Source: Vibrio thalassae (GTDB lineage: Bacteria > Pseudomonadota > Gammaproteobacteria > Enterobacterales > Vibrionaceae). Taken from it: DNA of 34,357 bases. Made by a program: the position numbers and the translations under genes. Position 1 is the stretch's first letter. Each line of letters begins with the position of its first letter. Below the pieces are notes generated by a model, which saw only the letters and a program-made list of their open reading frames with translations, made no database searches and was not told the origin of the DNA. Of the stretch, positions 1 to 7,503 are shown one piece after another. The DNA lies in the NCBI RefSeq assembly GCF_900089835.1, contig NZ_OANU01000193.1, positions 1 through 34,357 on the forward strand, written 5' to 3'.

Positions 1-210
1 GCCAAAAGATGCCGTTCAAGTGGCGCCTTCCAGCAACCAACCCCTACCTTCTGACTGAAGCCAGAAACACAGTTACTTCAAGATACTCAGATGTTGCTAT
101 GGCCGTTGGCCTTGATTAAGCGGAGAGCCGTATGCGCTGAAAGGTGCACGTACGGTTCGGAGAGGAGAGGCAGAGAGATAGTTCGACTACGCTCTGTCTC
201 TTACTCTACT
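1..210 (+). mobile_element. 3' end of a group II intron inside an IS3-family orfB
   Basis: A 34-nt domain V lies at 125-158: it opens with GAGCCGTATGCG, has a GAAA tetraloop and closes with GCACGTACGGTTC, with the catalytic AGC triad at 126-128. A domain VI-like hairpin with a likely bulged branch-point A follows at about 170-200 (arms near GGCAGAG and CTCTGTC). Directly after about 210 the reading frame of an IS3 transposase resumes, so the intron 3' splice site is at about 209-211, just past the codons for the first catalytic Asp motif (DITYI in relatives). The 5' part of the intron is outside the window. Domain V is close to unmistakable; the exact 3' boundary is uncertain by one or two bases. 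Confidence 0.88.
3..119 (+). CDS. C-terminal fragment of a probable intron-encoded protein
   Basis: An open frame enters from the window edge and stops 5 nt before domain V. The 38 visible residues include FKWRLPATNPYLLTEARNT and end in AMAVGLD. Intron-encoded reverse transcriptase/maturase genes sit in domain IV and often stop just upstream of domain V, so position is the main argument. I do not recognise a maturase or endonuclease motif in this short piece. It could be some other sequence carried in domain IV. Confidence 0.35.
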   Translation, partial: QKMPFKWRLPATNPYLLTEARNTVTSRYSDVAMAVGLD

Positions 211-480
211 TGCGACAAGCGAAGGCTGGCTGTATTTGGCGGTAATTATTGACCTTTATTCAAGGCAAGTAGTCGGTTGGTCTATGGACACCAGAATGAC
301 GGCAACTCTGGTCTGCGATGCGTTATCAATGGCCTTGTTCCGTCGAGGGTTCCCTGAGCAGGTTATCGTTCATAGTGACCGAGGTAGTCAGTACTGCTCA
401 AAGGATTATCGAGACCTGATAACTGCTTATAATCTAAAGCAAAGTATGAGTAGGAAAGGAAACTGCTGGGACACTGGGGT

Positions 481-486
481 TAGAAT
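481..486 (+). promoter_or_regulatory. -10 half of a promoter completed by IS110 circle formation
   Basis: The left end carries TAGAAT at 481-486, one base from TATAAT. The right end carries TTGACA at 1701-1706. In a circle with one copy of the CA core these lie 18 bp apart, making a strong sigma70-type promoter that would start transcription at about 493. In the integrated form the -35 element is at the wrong end, so the promoter is split. Junction promoters of this kind are known in IS110 relatives. Confidence 0.7.
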
Positions 487-492
487 TAAGAT

Positions 493-660
493 ACAGACTG
501 TTTGTACTGACCCGTGCTGGGATTGACTGAAATGTCTTTGTGTTGACCTGTCGTTCAAAGAGTCTGTTCAATTCTGTCGACTCAGTTGTGACCTAATAGG
601 AGCTTTGTAATGCACCTCCAGTGTCCAGTCCAGCTGGGCGTTTCATACAGGAGAGTGGTC
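493..660 (+). ncRNA. Candidate IS110 bridge RNA (target- and donor-binding loops)
   Basis: The noncoding left end folds into two stem-loops. Loop 1: ACAGACTGTTTG (493-504) pairs with CAAAGAGTCTGT (556-567), 11 of 12 positions. Its 5' side holds TGCTGGGA (515-522), identical to the left flank of the insertion site (464-471); its 3' side holds GTGTTG (540-545), which pairs with CAATGC of the right flank allowing two wobbles. Loop 2: 604-612 pairs with 644-651 around CTCCAGTG (616-623), which pairs with the element's left end CACTGGGG with one wobble, and GGGCGTT (636-642), matching the right end GAGCGTC with wobbles. The first transcribed base predicted from the circle-junction promoter is about 493. 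The order target loop then donor loop matches known IS110 bridge RNAs. The 3' end is a guess. Confidence 0.72.
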
Positions 661-663
661 TAA

Positions 664-1704
664 ATGAACAATAACGATCCCCGCTATAAATTGTACCTGG
701 GTGTAGATACTCACCTAGAGCTCCATGTCGCAACACTTATCAATGAGCTTGGGCAAGTTGTTAAGAATAAAGCATTCAGTGCTGATATTTCAGGCTACCG
801 TGAACTCTTTTCATGGTGTAATTCTTATGGATTCCTTCAAAAAGCCGGCATCGAAGGTACAGGAAGCTATGGTGCTGAACTGACAAAATTTCTACTTAAG
901 AACCATATTGACGTATATGAGGTTATGCGGCCAAATCAAATGGAGAGACGGCTCAAAGGCAAAACTGACGTTATAGACTCAGAGAATGCAGCCAGAAGCG
1001 TCTTATCTGGCGAAGCAAAGGTTATTCCCAAAAGCCATACGGGGCCTGTTGAGTCACTGCGAAGCCTACTGTTGACTCGCAATAGTGCGGTCAAAGCAAG
1101 GACTCAGGCGATGAATCAAATTCGAGCTCTCCTTGTATCAGGACCCGATGAGCTAAAGCAGTCCCTTTATCTCTCAAAACCAGAAGCTTGCGCAGCTGCG
1201 TGCTTGGCCCGATGTTCAAGTAGTAGTGAACCTCTATTAATTTCACTTGAACTGTTGGCCCAACGTTGGCGTTTTCTAAACGACCAAGTAAAAAAACTCG
1301 ATAAGGTTTTAAAAAAGTTAACCATGAGCACGGCTCAGAGCCTCGTATCCAGATTTGGTGTTGGATCAAATGTGGCAGCCACGCTTTTGGTTGCTGCTGG
1401 GGATAATGCAAGTCGACTAAGGAAAGAGTCATCATTTGCTGCATTATGTGGTGTAAACCCAATCCCCGCTTCATCGGGTAAAACAACTCGTCATAGGCTA
1501 AATCGCGGAGGCTGCCGAAGTGCTAATAATGCGCTCTGGACTGTAGCCATGGTAAGAATGCGCAGTGATCCTAGAACTAAGGACTATGTGGCTCGAAGAA
1601 CGGCTGAAGGGTTATCAACCAAAGAAATATCGCGTAAGTTAAAACGTTACATAGCGAGAGAGCTATTCCCGCTAATTCTTAAAGATCTAGCGACGCTGGC
1701 TTGA
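664..1704 (+). CDS. IS110-family bridge-RNA-type recombinase/transposase
   Basis: This 346-residue protein catalyses recombination of the IS110 element. The N-terminal RuvC-like DEDD domain (about residues 1-160) shows the first acidic residue in LYLGVDTH, the Glu in GIEGTGSYG, and the Asp pair in KGKTDVIDSENAA. The C-terminal Transposase_20 domain (about residues 225-320) has FGVGSNVAATLL, FAALCGVNPIPASSGK and the catalytic-serine region near NRGGCRSANNALW. Length is typical of the family (about 300-400). The start at 664 follows a GGAG-type site at about 649-653. The frame is intact with no missing motif, so the element may be active. Confidence 0.95.
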   Translation: MNNNDPRYKLYLGVDTHLELHVATLINELGQVVKNKAFSADISGYRELFSWCNSYGFLQKAGIEGTGSYGAELTKFLLKNHIDVYEVMRPNQMERRLKGKTDVIDSENAARSVLSGEAKVIPKSHTGPVESLRSLLLTRNSAVKARTQAMNQIRALLVSGPDELKQSLYLSKPEACAAACLARCSSSSEPLLISLELLAQRWRFLNDQVKKLDKVLKKLTMSTAQSLVSRFGVGSNVAATLLVAAGDNASRLRKESSFAALCGVNPIPASSGKTTRHRLNRGGCRSANNALWTVAMVRMRSDPRTKDYVARRTAEGLSTKEISRKLKRYIARELFPLILKDLATLA

Positions 1705-1907
1705 CATAGGAGCGTCAATGCTTGTGTTGAGAGCTTCTTCCATTCAATGAAAGTTGAAGCGATCCAGTATGAGCCGATCATGACGCGAGACGAGATGCGC
1801 CAAACGATCTTTGAATACATAGAGGTTGATTATAATCGGACAAGAAGGCACAGTGCTCTTGGGTATCTAAGCCCAGTTAACTTTGAAAATCAAAATGTCG
1901 CTTAATG

Positions 1908-1935
1908 AAGTGTCCAGTCTGGCTGGAGCAGATCA
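1908..1935 (+). repeat. Right terminal inverted repeat of the IS3-family element
   Basis: The IS3 orfB stops at 1905. The following sequence, AAGTGTCCAGTCTGGCTGG then AGCAGATCA, ends in CA as IS3-family ends do (TG...CA). Beyond 1935 the minus-strand frame of a truncated chromosomal gene begins. The left inverted repeat and any target duplication are outside the window. Confidence 0.65.
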
Positions 1936-2210
1936 TGCTTATGATCAACCCTTAACTTAAACAAGCCTGTATCTAAATCAGCTTCATCTTGGTACGCCAT
2001 CCAATCGATGGTTACCCGCGCAATACCACCTGCAGCACTACTATCTTTCCCTGAAAGGGTCTCGTTAGAAGTTAACCCGAAAACATAGTAGTCACCAGTA
2101 ACACCGATCAATTTGTGCTCTGAAGATTGCGCTTCACTAAAAGTCATTAATGCGCTTGCAGCAATGAGAGTCGTCAGTAACTGAGATTTCAACAATATTT
2201 GTTCACTCAT
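1936..2210 (-). pseudogene. N-terminal fragment of a porin-like outer-membrane protein, cut by IS3
   Basis: The fragment starts at 2210 behind a good ribosome site (AAGGAG, 2219-2224) and has a signal-peptide-like N-terminus ending about ...MTFSEAQS. It continues with GVTGDYYVFGLTSNETLSG, GGIARVTIDWMAY and TGLFKLRVDHKHD, which resembles the start of carbohydrate-selective (OprB-like) porins. The frame then runs into the IS3 terminal repeat and stops at 1902 within IS sequence, so about 91 native residues remain. The rest of the gene is either on the far side of the IS elements or deleted. Porin assignment is by recollection of the family and is moderate; the truncation is plain. Confidence 0.6.
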
Positions 2211-2579
2211 TTTAATAGCTCCTTATGTCCTAGCTACCGAGTTGTACAACTTAGCTCAACCGTTAAAATTAATGGGATGGAAAAATATTTTTTAGAGCGT
2301 GCTACGCACATGCGTTCCGTTCTAAACGAATAAAAGTAGAACTTATAGACGCACCTTAATCACATAACTAATAGATAATTAATCATGACTTTTCATCAAG
2401 CTGATATAGGACATTTTAAAATGCTTATATAAAGGCCTTCACATATAGATTAATAATCACCAAGGTTCTATGTAATGCTATATTTACGATTAGTGACAAA
2501 CTCATGACAAAATCACGATATTGTCATTATCACTATCTCATTACTGTGTATGTACTTACTAAATACACAGGTTCATCAC
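2211..2579. other. Intergenic region, divergent promoters
   Basis: 369 bp, AT-rich, between the start of the truncated porin gene and the OmpV-like pseudogene. The ribosome site of the minus-strand gene is at 2219-2224. An inverted repeat ATGACAA (2504-2510), N10, TTGTCAT (2521-2527) lies about 55 bp before the OmpV-like start and could be an operator. I see no other gene. Confidence 0.5.
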
Positions 2580-3357
2580 ATGAAAAATACAGCATTTATT
2601 CTTTTTCCAATCATTATATTTTCTTCATTAGCGCATGCAGGCAATGATATATATCCGAAGTGGTAATATCTATACAAAAACTGATGGATGGTTCACTACT
2701 GTTGGAGGTAAAGGCACCTCAGACTTATTCAAATCACAGAATAAAAACAGTTTTATGATCTTTGACTTTGGCTATCAAAGTGAAAAATTGAATATCGATC
2801 CCGAGATGGCTAATTATCGATTCTATGAAAACAGCACAGAAAATATCAACTTGAGTTCATATATCAAAACTTCTGGAATAGAGTATGATCTAGGAGATGC
2901 CGATAGCTTAATTGGAATGGCATCTCGCGTAACCAGTAGAGATCTTGGCCTAAGTGCTGACTTCAGCTTTGAAAAGGGTACACTTTCTACCTATGTTCAA
3001 CATGATATTTCAGGTGTTTACAACAGTTTTGTAGGCGGTGCGACTTACTTCCTTCCATTAGAAATTGGCACAATGGATTTTGTCCCATTTGCAGGTTTAA
3101 GTTATCAAAGTGCAGAATATGTCGACTACTACTTTGGGGTTCATGACAATGAAGTCACTGAGCAACGTAGCAGCTATAAGGGACAAAGTGATGTCTCGTA
3201 CCAGCTCGGTTATGAACTCATCATTCCAGTATCCAAAAATTGGAATATCACCCAAACAGCTTCGTACACTCGTCTAGGCGACAACATTTCTGACTCACCA
3301 ATAGTAGACAATGCTAATCAATGGATTGTTGGTGCAACGGCTTCTTACTATTTCTGA
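2580..3357 (+). pseudogene. MipA/OmpV-family outer-membrane protein, frameshifted after the signal peptide
   Basis: The ATG at 2580 opens a clear signal peptide (MKNTAFILFPIIIFSSLAHA, cleavage after AHA) followed by GNDIYPKW and a stop at 2665-2667. The mature protein continues in another frame as IRSGNIYTKTDGW and ends SYTRLGDNISDSPIV...ATASYYF at 3357, the usual C-terminus of MipA/OmpV barrels (a terminal Phe, and the SRLxGDxxxxSPIV motif). The frames are joined by an (AT)4 run after AATG at about 2643-2655; one extra AT would give GNDIYIRSG and restore a protein of about 260 residues. Relatives sit in the outer membrane and bind murein-related proteins or are regulated by osmolarity. The rest of the frame is intact, so the lesion is recent, or reversible by slippage. 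Confidence 0.8.
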
Positions 3358-3383
3358 TTATCCGCCGCTTTGCAAGCCCTTAA

Positions 3384-3576
3384 TCAGGGGCTTACAGTTC
3401 TGCTAAAGATAGCTTTCCACAAAACCTCCGAACCAAACATCCCCCCAAATTCATCCAATAGGATCGCTTTATACTGTTGAAGACGATCAAAACCCTCACT
3501 ACGTTGCATTACGTCATCACTGTATAGTCGAAGATTCCAGCAGTATCGACCCATAACTTGGATTAAACGTGATCAT
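3384..3576 (-). pseudogene. Small frameshifted gene of unknown function
   Basis: A start at 3576 with a good ribosome site (AAGGAG) opens MITFNPSYGSILLESSTIQ and stops. A second frame covers 3554-3384 (56 residues from an ATG at 3554) and reads coding-like: LYSDDVMQRSEGFDRLQQYK, then AILLDEFGGMFGSEVLWKA. Joining the two near TATACAG by a one-base change gives ...ESSTIYSDDVMQRSEG..., a smooth protein of about 64 residues. The second frame alone could be a short gene, but its ATG has no evident ribosome site. I do not recognise the family. Confidence 0.35.
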
Positions 3577-4225
3577 CGGGAGCTACTCCTTTTTTGTTTT
3601 GTCAGCACTTGTCAAATAAGGCCCATTAAATACCACCACAGTTCTTCTCCGAACAGGAGTTAACTAAAAATAACGTTGCTTTTTATATTGGAAATAATAT
3701 ATTCATCGTTATCTAACCCACAAACTTACAATAGCTTGCATCAACCATACTAACACCGCTCTTTATTTTGTGATTAGAAGCACCTACCCCACTAGGCAGC
3801 CTTGCAGTGGCCTACAAAAAAGTATTCGTATGTTTATTTTCAAAAAAGTTTCGACTTTATTCCGTAATTCAATTAATAAAATTACTTTCTCTTCGGCCAT
3901 ATCGCTAAACCGCCGCACTTCTATACCGAAATCCACTAAGAAAAATAACAAAAAGCAGTACAACAAAGAACCAGACCACGTTACCCTTACTGCTCTTATT
4001 ATGACCCAAAATAAGATTTAGAATGCAGTTAAGGTCTATTACTTGATAGTTTAATCGTTCGATTTTGAAAGATGGGATATGTAAGCTTCATGCACAAAGG
4101 TATTAATACCAAACTAATAGCATACAGCTCAAGTAATTGAAAATATTGATTTTATATATTTTTACCTCCCTTATAACCTAAATTAATTATAAATAATTTG
4201 AGCGGATAAAAATTTAAGTTCAATT
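3577..4225. other. Gene-poor, AT-rich region
   Basis: About 650 bp between degraded genes. Short frames exist on both strands near 3770-4021, including a hydrophobic stretch (VVWFFVVLLFVIFLSG) on the minus strand, but none has a convincing start and length. The sequence becomes very AT-rich at 4085-4225, just before the cut 5' end of the OmpA-like remnant. I see no RNA gene or mobile-element end. Confidence 0.5.
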
Positions 4226-4606
4226 TTGCAGTTTTCTCAGGACTGGCGTTGGGATTTAGGTTACCAACACCATGATGATTTGCATGCAGACAATACTTCC
4301 GTAACTGTGAGTACAAGTCTGTTTGAAAGTGCAGTCCGATACGATTGGACGGTACGCAACAACCTTAGTCTGTATGGACGATTAGGTGTGGCCTATTGGG
4401 ATATGGAAAAGACGCAATCATCACTCGGAGTGCTCAACGCTAAAGGGTTTTCTCCATTAGGGGAGATGGGAGTGAACTACCACTTTACCCCTAACCTAGA
4501 TCTGTCTTGGGGATATCAATTCATCAATGCTATCGGCAACTCTGAAACCGGAAAATATGATAGCCATGGCATGTTACTCGGCCTCACTTATAACTTTAAT
4601 CCCTAG
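4226..4606 (+). pseudogene. C-terminal part of an OmpA-like beta-barrel protein
   Basis: About 126 residues show alternating barrel strands: WRWDLGYQHHDD, SLFESAVRYDWTV, NLSLYGRLGVAYWDME, GFSPLGEMGVNYHFTPNLDL, WGYQFIN and a terminal MLLGLTYNF. These match the second half of the eight-stranded OmpA transmembrane domain (a Y-F-type terminal strand; the GxxxxxGxxYxxxPxxxL pattern). There is no signal peptide and no plausible start: upstream is AT-rich noncoding sequence, so the first strands are lost. There is no OmpA C-terminal peptidoglycan-binding domain, so the parent was a single-barrel protein. Confidence 0.65.
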
Positions 4607-4811
4607 AAACTAAATCTCGTTTTCTTCAGATAACAACGGACGAGCTCAGTATCGATGAACTTACGTTCATTTCGGAAAAAACTGACGTCACCAATCTGAA
4701 TTCACTCGTTGAGCTGCAATGTATACAGACTCGATCTGCCTTTGCATCCGACTAAATAACTGCGAAATAAGTATTTACGTCATACAGGTACTTATGATGG
4801 AGCTAAACTAT

Positions 4812-7503
4812 ATGAAACAAATAAAAAGCTTACCTTTTATTTTAAAAGGCGTCGTACTTTTTGTTGTTGCAATCACACTGGCAATGACCAATGGATGCCG
4901 TAGCGAAAATGCATTTAATGATTCGGAATTAAATCCAACCAAATCGGACAATTCAACATTATCGGTCAAAAATGAACAAGCGTTTTTGGCGGGTTTAAAC
5001 ACAGGCACTAATCTAACGATTGAAGCAGAAGTATTTATTAACGGAAAACAGGTTCAGGACCCTGCGTGGAATGCTTCTTCTGAAAATGAATCGATTGCTA
5101 AAGTAGACAATACCCTTAATGTTATCGCCATTTCGCCTGGTGAAACCTATATCAATATCCAACATGAAGATTTGACAACTAGGCTTAAAGTTGTGGTGAC
5201 GAAGGCGTATATTGAGTCTCTCCACATCAACCCTTCTAGTCTCTCTTTAATTAGTGGATACAACGCTACCCTTACCGCATCCGCCACTCTAGATAATGGC
5301 CGCACAGTCACATTGGGTAATGATTTAGTCACATGGACATCTTCAAACCCAGAGATCGCAACAGTCAACGACGAAGGCGTGGTTGTAGGTCTCTTGGTAG
5401 GCGACGTAACAGTAACCGCTACCTTGATGAGCGACCCATCTAAAACAAGTTCGTCTTCCGTTACCATTTCAGAAGCTGTCATCGACAGCATTCAGGTCAC
5501 ACCTGAGACCATCACCTTGATTGATGGTCATTCAGAAGCCTTAGCCGTATCAGCAACCCTATCCGATGGCCGTACTATGAACTTAGATAGCGAGTCGGTT
5601 ACGTGGACGTCGTCAGATATCGCTACAACTGCAGTCAATAACCTTAGATAACCAACTGATCACATGGATCTCTTCAGATGTAGCCACTGTCGTCGTCAAC
5701 AATCAAGGTATCGCCGAAGGTCAAGACACTGGCACTGCGACTGTAACCGCCACCTTGAAAAGCGATACATCGAAAACCAGTTCATCAACCATCACGGTCA
5801 CTGAAGCAATCATCGAAAGTATCCAGGTTACACCTTCGACCGTCTCTTTGATCGATGGTCATACTGCGACACTAAACGCTTCAGCCACCCTATCCGATGG
5901 CCGTACAGTGGCCTTGGATAACAAACTCGTTACATGGGCGTCGTCAGATACTGCGACTGCTATCGTCAACAACCAAGGAACGGTTGAAAGTCTAGATGTT
6001 GGCACAACTACGGTGACCGCTACCTTGATAAACGATACATCGAAAACCAGTTCATCCGCCGTTACAGTCACCACAGCTGTCGTCGAGAGCATAGAAGTTA
6101 CGCCTTCTCCTTTGTCTTTAAGCAAAGGAGTAACGAAAACACTGTCGGTATCAGCAACACTTTCAAATAATCAGGTTACTGTATTAGATAACTCCACTCT
6201 TACTTGGTCTTCATCTGACCCAAGTATCATCACTATCAACAGTGATGGGGTAGCTAAAGCCATCGCCAGCGGCACAACCAGCATTAATGCGACCTATGCT
6301 GATCTGCCAACGGTTCAGGTAGACGTCAATGTCACGCCAACCTTTAGACAGATTTCTTTAAACCCAGAAAGAGTGTTAGTTGATACAAATGGTCAATTTC
6401 AACTAGAGGTAAAAGCGCTTTTAGAGGATGATTCATTGGTCGTTCTAAACAATGAACTCATTTCATGGAGAGTGGAGGATTCTTCTGTTGCACTGGTTAA
6501 CAGCGATGGTTTGGTTCAGGGAGTCAGCGATGGTTATACCCGAATCTCTGCGACATATCTGTCTTTGTCAGACACGTCAGAAGTTATCGTATCTAAAATT
6601 ATCAAAGAAACCCAATCGTCTGTCGATATCGCCGTAGGTGTGCCTTTCCAATGGCGCGCTATTTATACCAATACCAACAGCGACCGAATTGATGTTACCC
6701 AACAGGCGTCGTGGAAAACCTATTTCGACACGAGTAATGGCCAAAGTCCAGCCAACGAACTGGTTGCTTTAAAAACGAAAGGTCAATACCGGGTTGAGCA
6801 GCTAGGTGACAGCAATGGTTATGCTAGTGATATTTTCTACACGTATAACGGAGATGTGACGCGAGTAGCCGTGACGAGTTATACGGCTGATAACATAACC
6901 TCTATGCCATTGTGTTCAACTAAGCAGCTTGGAGAACTAGGCATGTGCAGAACTGAAGCCATGGGCGGTCATGGCGGAGGCCCAAAACCGATTGCATCAT
7001 GCCCTTTAGGAAGTATAGCAACAGGGGTAGTGCTAAAATACTCAACAAACGGCTGGGGAGGCTTGGGAGTCCAACTTAAATGCTCAAGCGTATCGTTAGA
7101 TCTTAGTAACCAACTCGTGTTTAAGGATAATGATAGAGAAAGTGCGTTGATTCATGGTAGAGACCATCCTGGAAACACCACCGGTAGCTACGCATCTCAG
7201 TGTCCTGTAGGCTCGATAATAAGCTCAATTCGCGCTAGCGCTGCCGCAAATGCCCAAGGCACATTAGACGACGTTCAGTTAGGTTGCTCACCTTTATCTT
7301 ATGACACCTATAACTCACACTATGTCGTAGATAAAGTAAATGAACAATTGCTGCCTTGGCTGCACTCAAATCCAACAGACGTCATGGTCACAGAGTTTGA
7401 GAACAATGTCGGACTCTCCGCAGTTGCCGTTAGAGCAGGCTCTGCCTTGGACTCTACCGTATTTATTGCGAGTGATCTAAGTATGAGCGTAACAACACAG
7501 TAA
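4812..7503 (+). pseudogene. Large Ig-like (Big_2) repeat lipoprotein with a Cys-rich C-terminus, broken by a repeat deletion
   Basis: Start at 4812 (MKQIKSLP) with GGAG at about 4799-4802. A signal segment ends at TNGC (Cys29), a possible lipidation site. About six bacterial Ig-like domains of 85-90 residues follow, each with the pattern xSIxVTPxxxxLxxGxxxxLxxSATLxxGRT, then VTWxSSDxxxAxVNxxG, then GxxxVTATL. The reading frame breaks at 5643-5652: the end of one repeat (TTAVNN) runs directly into the middle of another (LDNQLITWISSD) in a different frame, with stop at 5649-5651. The second frame continues to 7503. The C-terminal 200 residues contain MGGHGGGPKP and two related modules, SCPLGSIATGV...LKC and QCPVGSIISSI...DDVQLGC. 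Such proteins are surface adhesins or binding proteins; specificity cannot be read here. Confidence 0.8.

Larger units (their letters stand above)
473..1716 (+). mobile_element. IS110-family insertion sequence (IS110 group)
   Basis: The boundaries are set by the host gene: GGGAC ends at 472 and AATGCTTG resumes at 1717, which together reconstitute the IS3 OrfB codons. The element is about 1244 bp, has no terminal inverted repeats, and is bounded by CA at both junctions (472-473 and 1716-1717), which I take as the core dinucleotide. It carries one DEDD-type transposase gene (664-1704), about 190 nt of noncoding sequence at the left end and only about 12 nt at the right. A long left noncoding end marks the IS110 group; the IS1111 group has its guide RNA on the right. 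Confidence 0.93.
212..1905 (+). pseudogene. IS3-family transposase OrfB, interrupted by two insertions
   Basis: OrfB is present as two exon-like pieces in one consistent frame: 212-472 (ATSEGWLYLAVIIDLYSRQ through GNCWD) and 1717-1905 (NACVESFF through ENQNVA and stop). Removing 473-1716 restores the conserved GNCWDNACVESFF run exactly. The second catalytic Asp (HSDRGSQY) is in the first piece and the catalytic Glu (VESFF) in the second, so the IS110 insertion separates them. The first Asp motif and the start of the gene lie beyond the group II intron, outside the window. Intron splicing could repair the first interruption, but the IS110 insertion inactivates the gene. Frames are otherwise intact, so both insertions look fairly recent. 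Confidence 0.93.

Noticed and set aside
1091..1486. 131-codon open frame antisense to the IS110 transposase
   Set aside because: It lies wholly inside a well-supported transposase gene, has no family resemblance and no ribosome site; it is a shadow frame.
3370..3400. AAGCCC/GGGCTT hairpin after the OmpV-like pseudogene as a terminator
   Set aside because: The stem is only 6 bp, with no T-run on either strand, and it overlaps the small minus-strand frame.
3770..4021. Overlapping short frames on both strands
   Set aside because: Basic, low-complexity translation on one strand and a short hydrophobic piece on the other. No plausible start or family, in an AT-rich decaying region.
4603..4755. 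50-codon open frame (LETKSRFLQITTDELSIDE...) after the OmpA-like remnant
   Set aside because: Amino-acid composition looks coding-like, but it has no start, overlaps the end of the barrel remnant and ends before the lipoprotein gene. I could not assign it to a family or to a neighbour by a simple frameshift.
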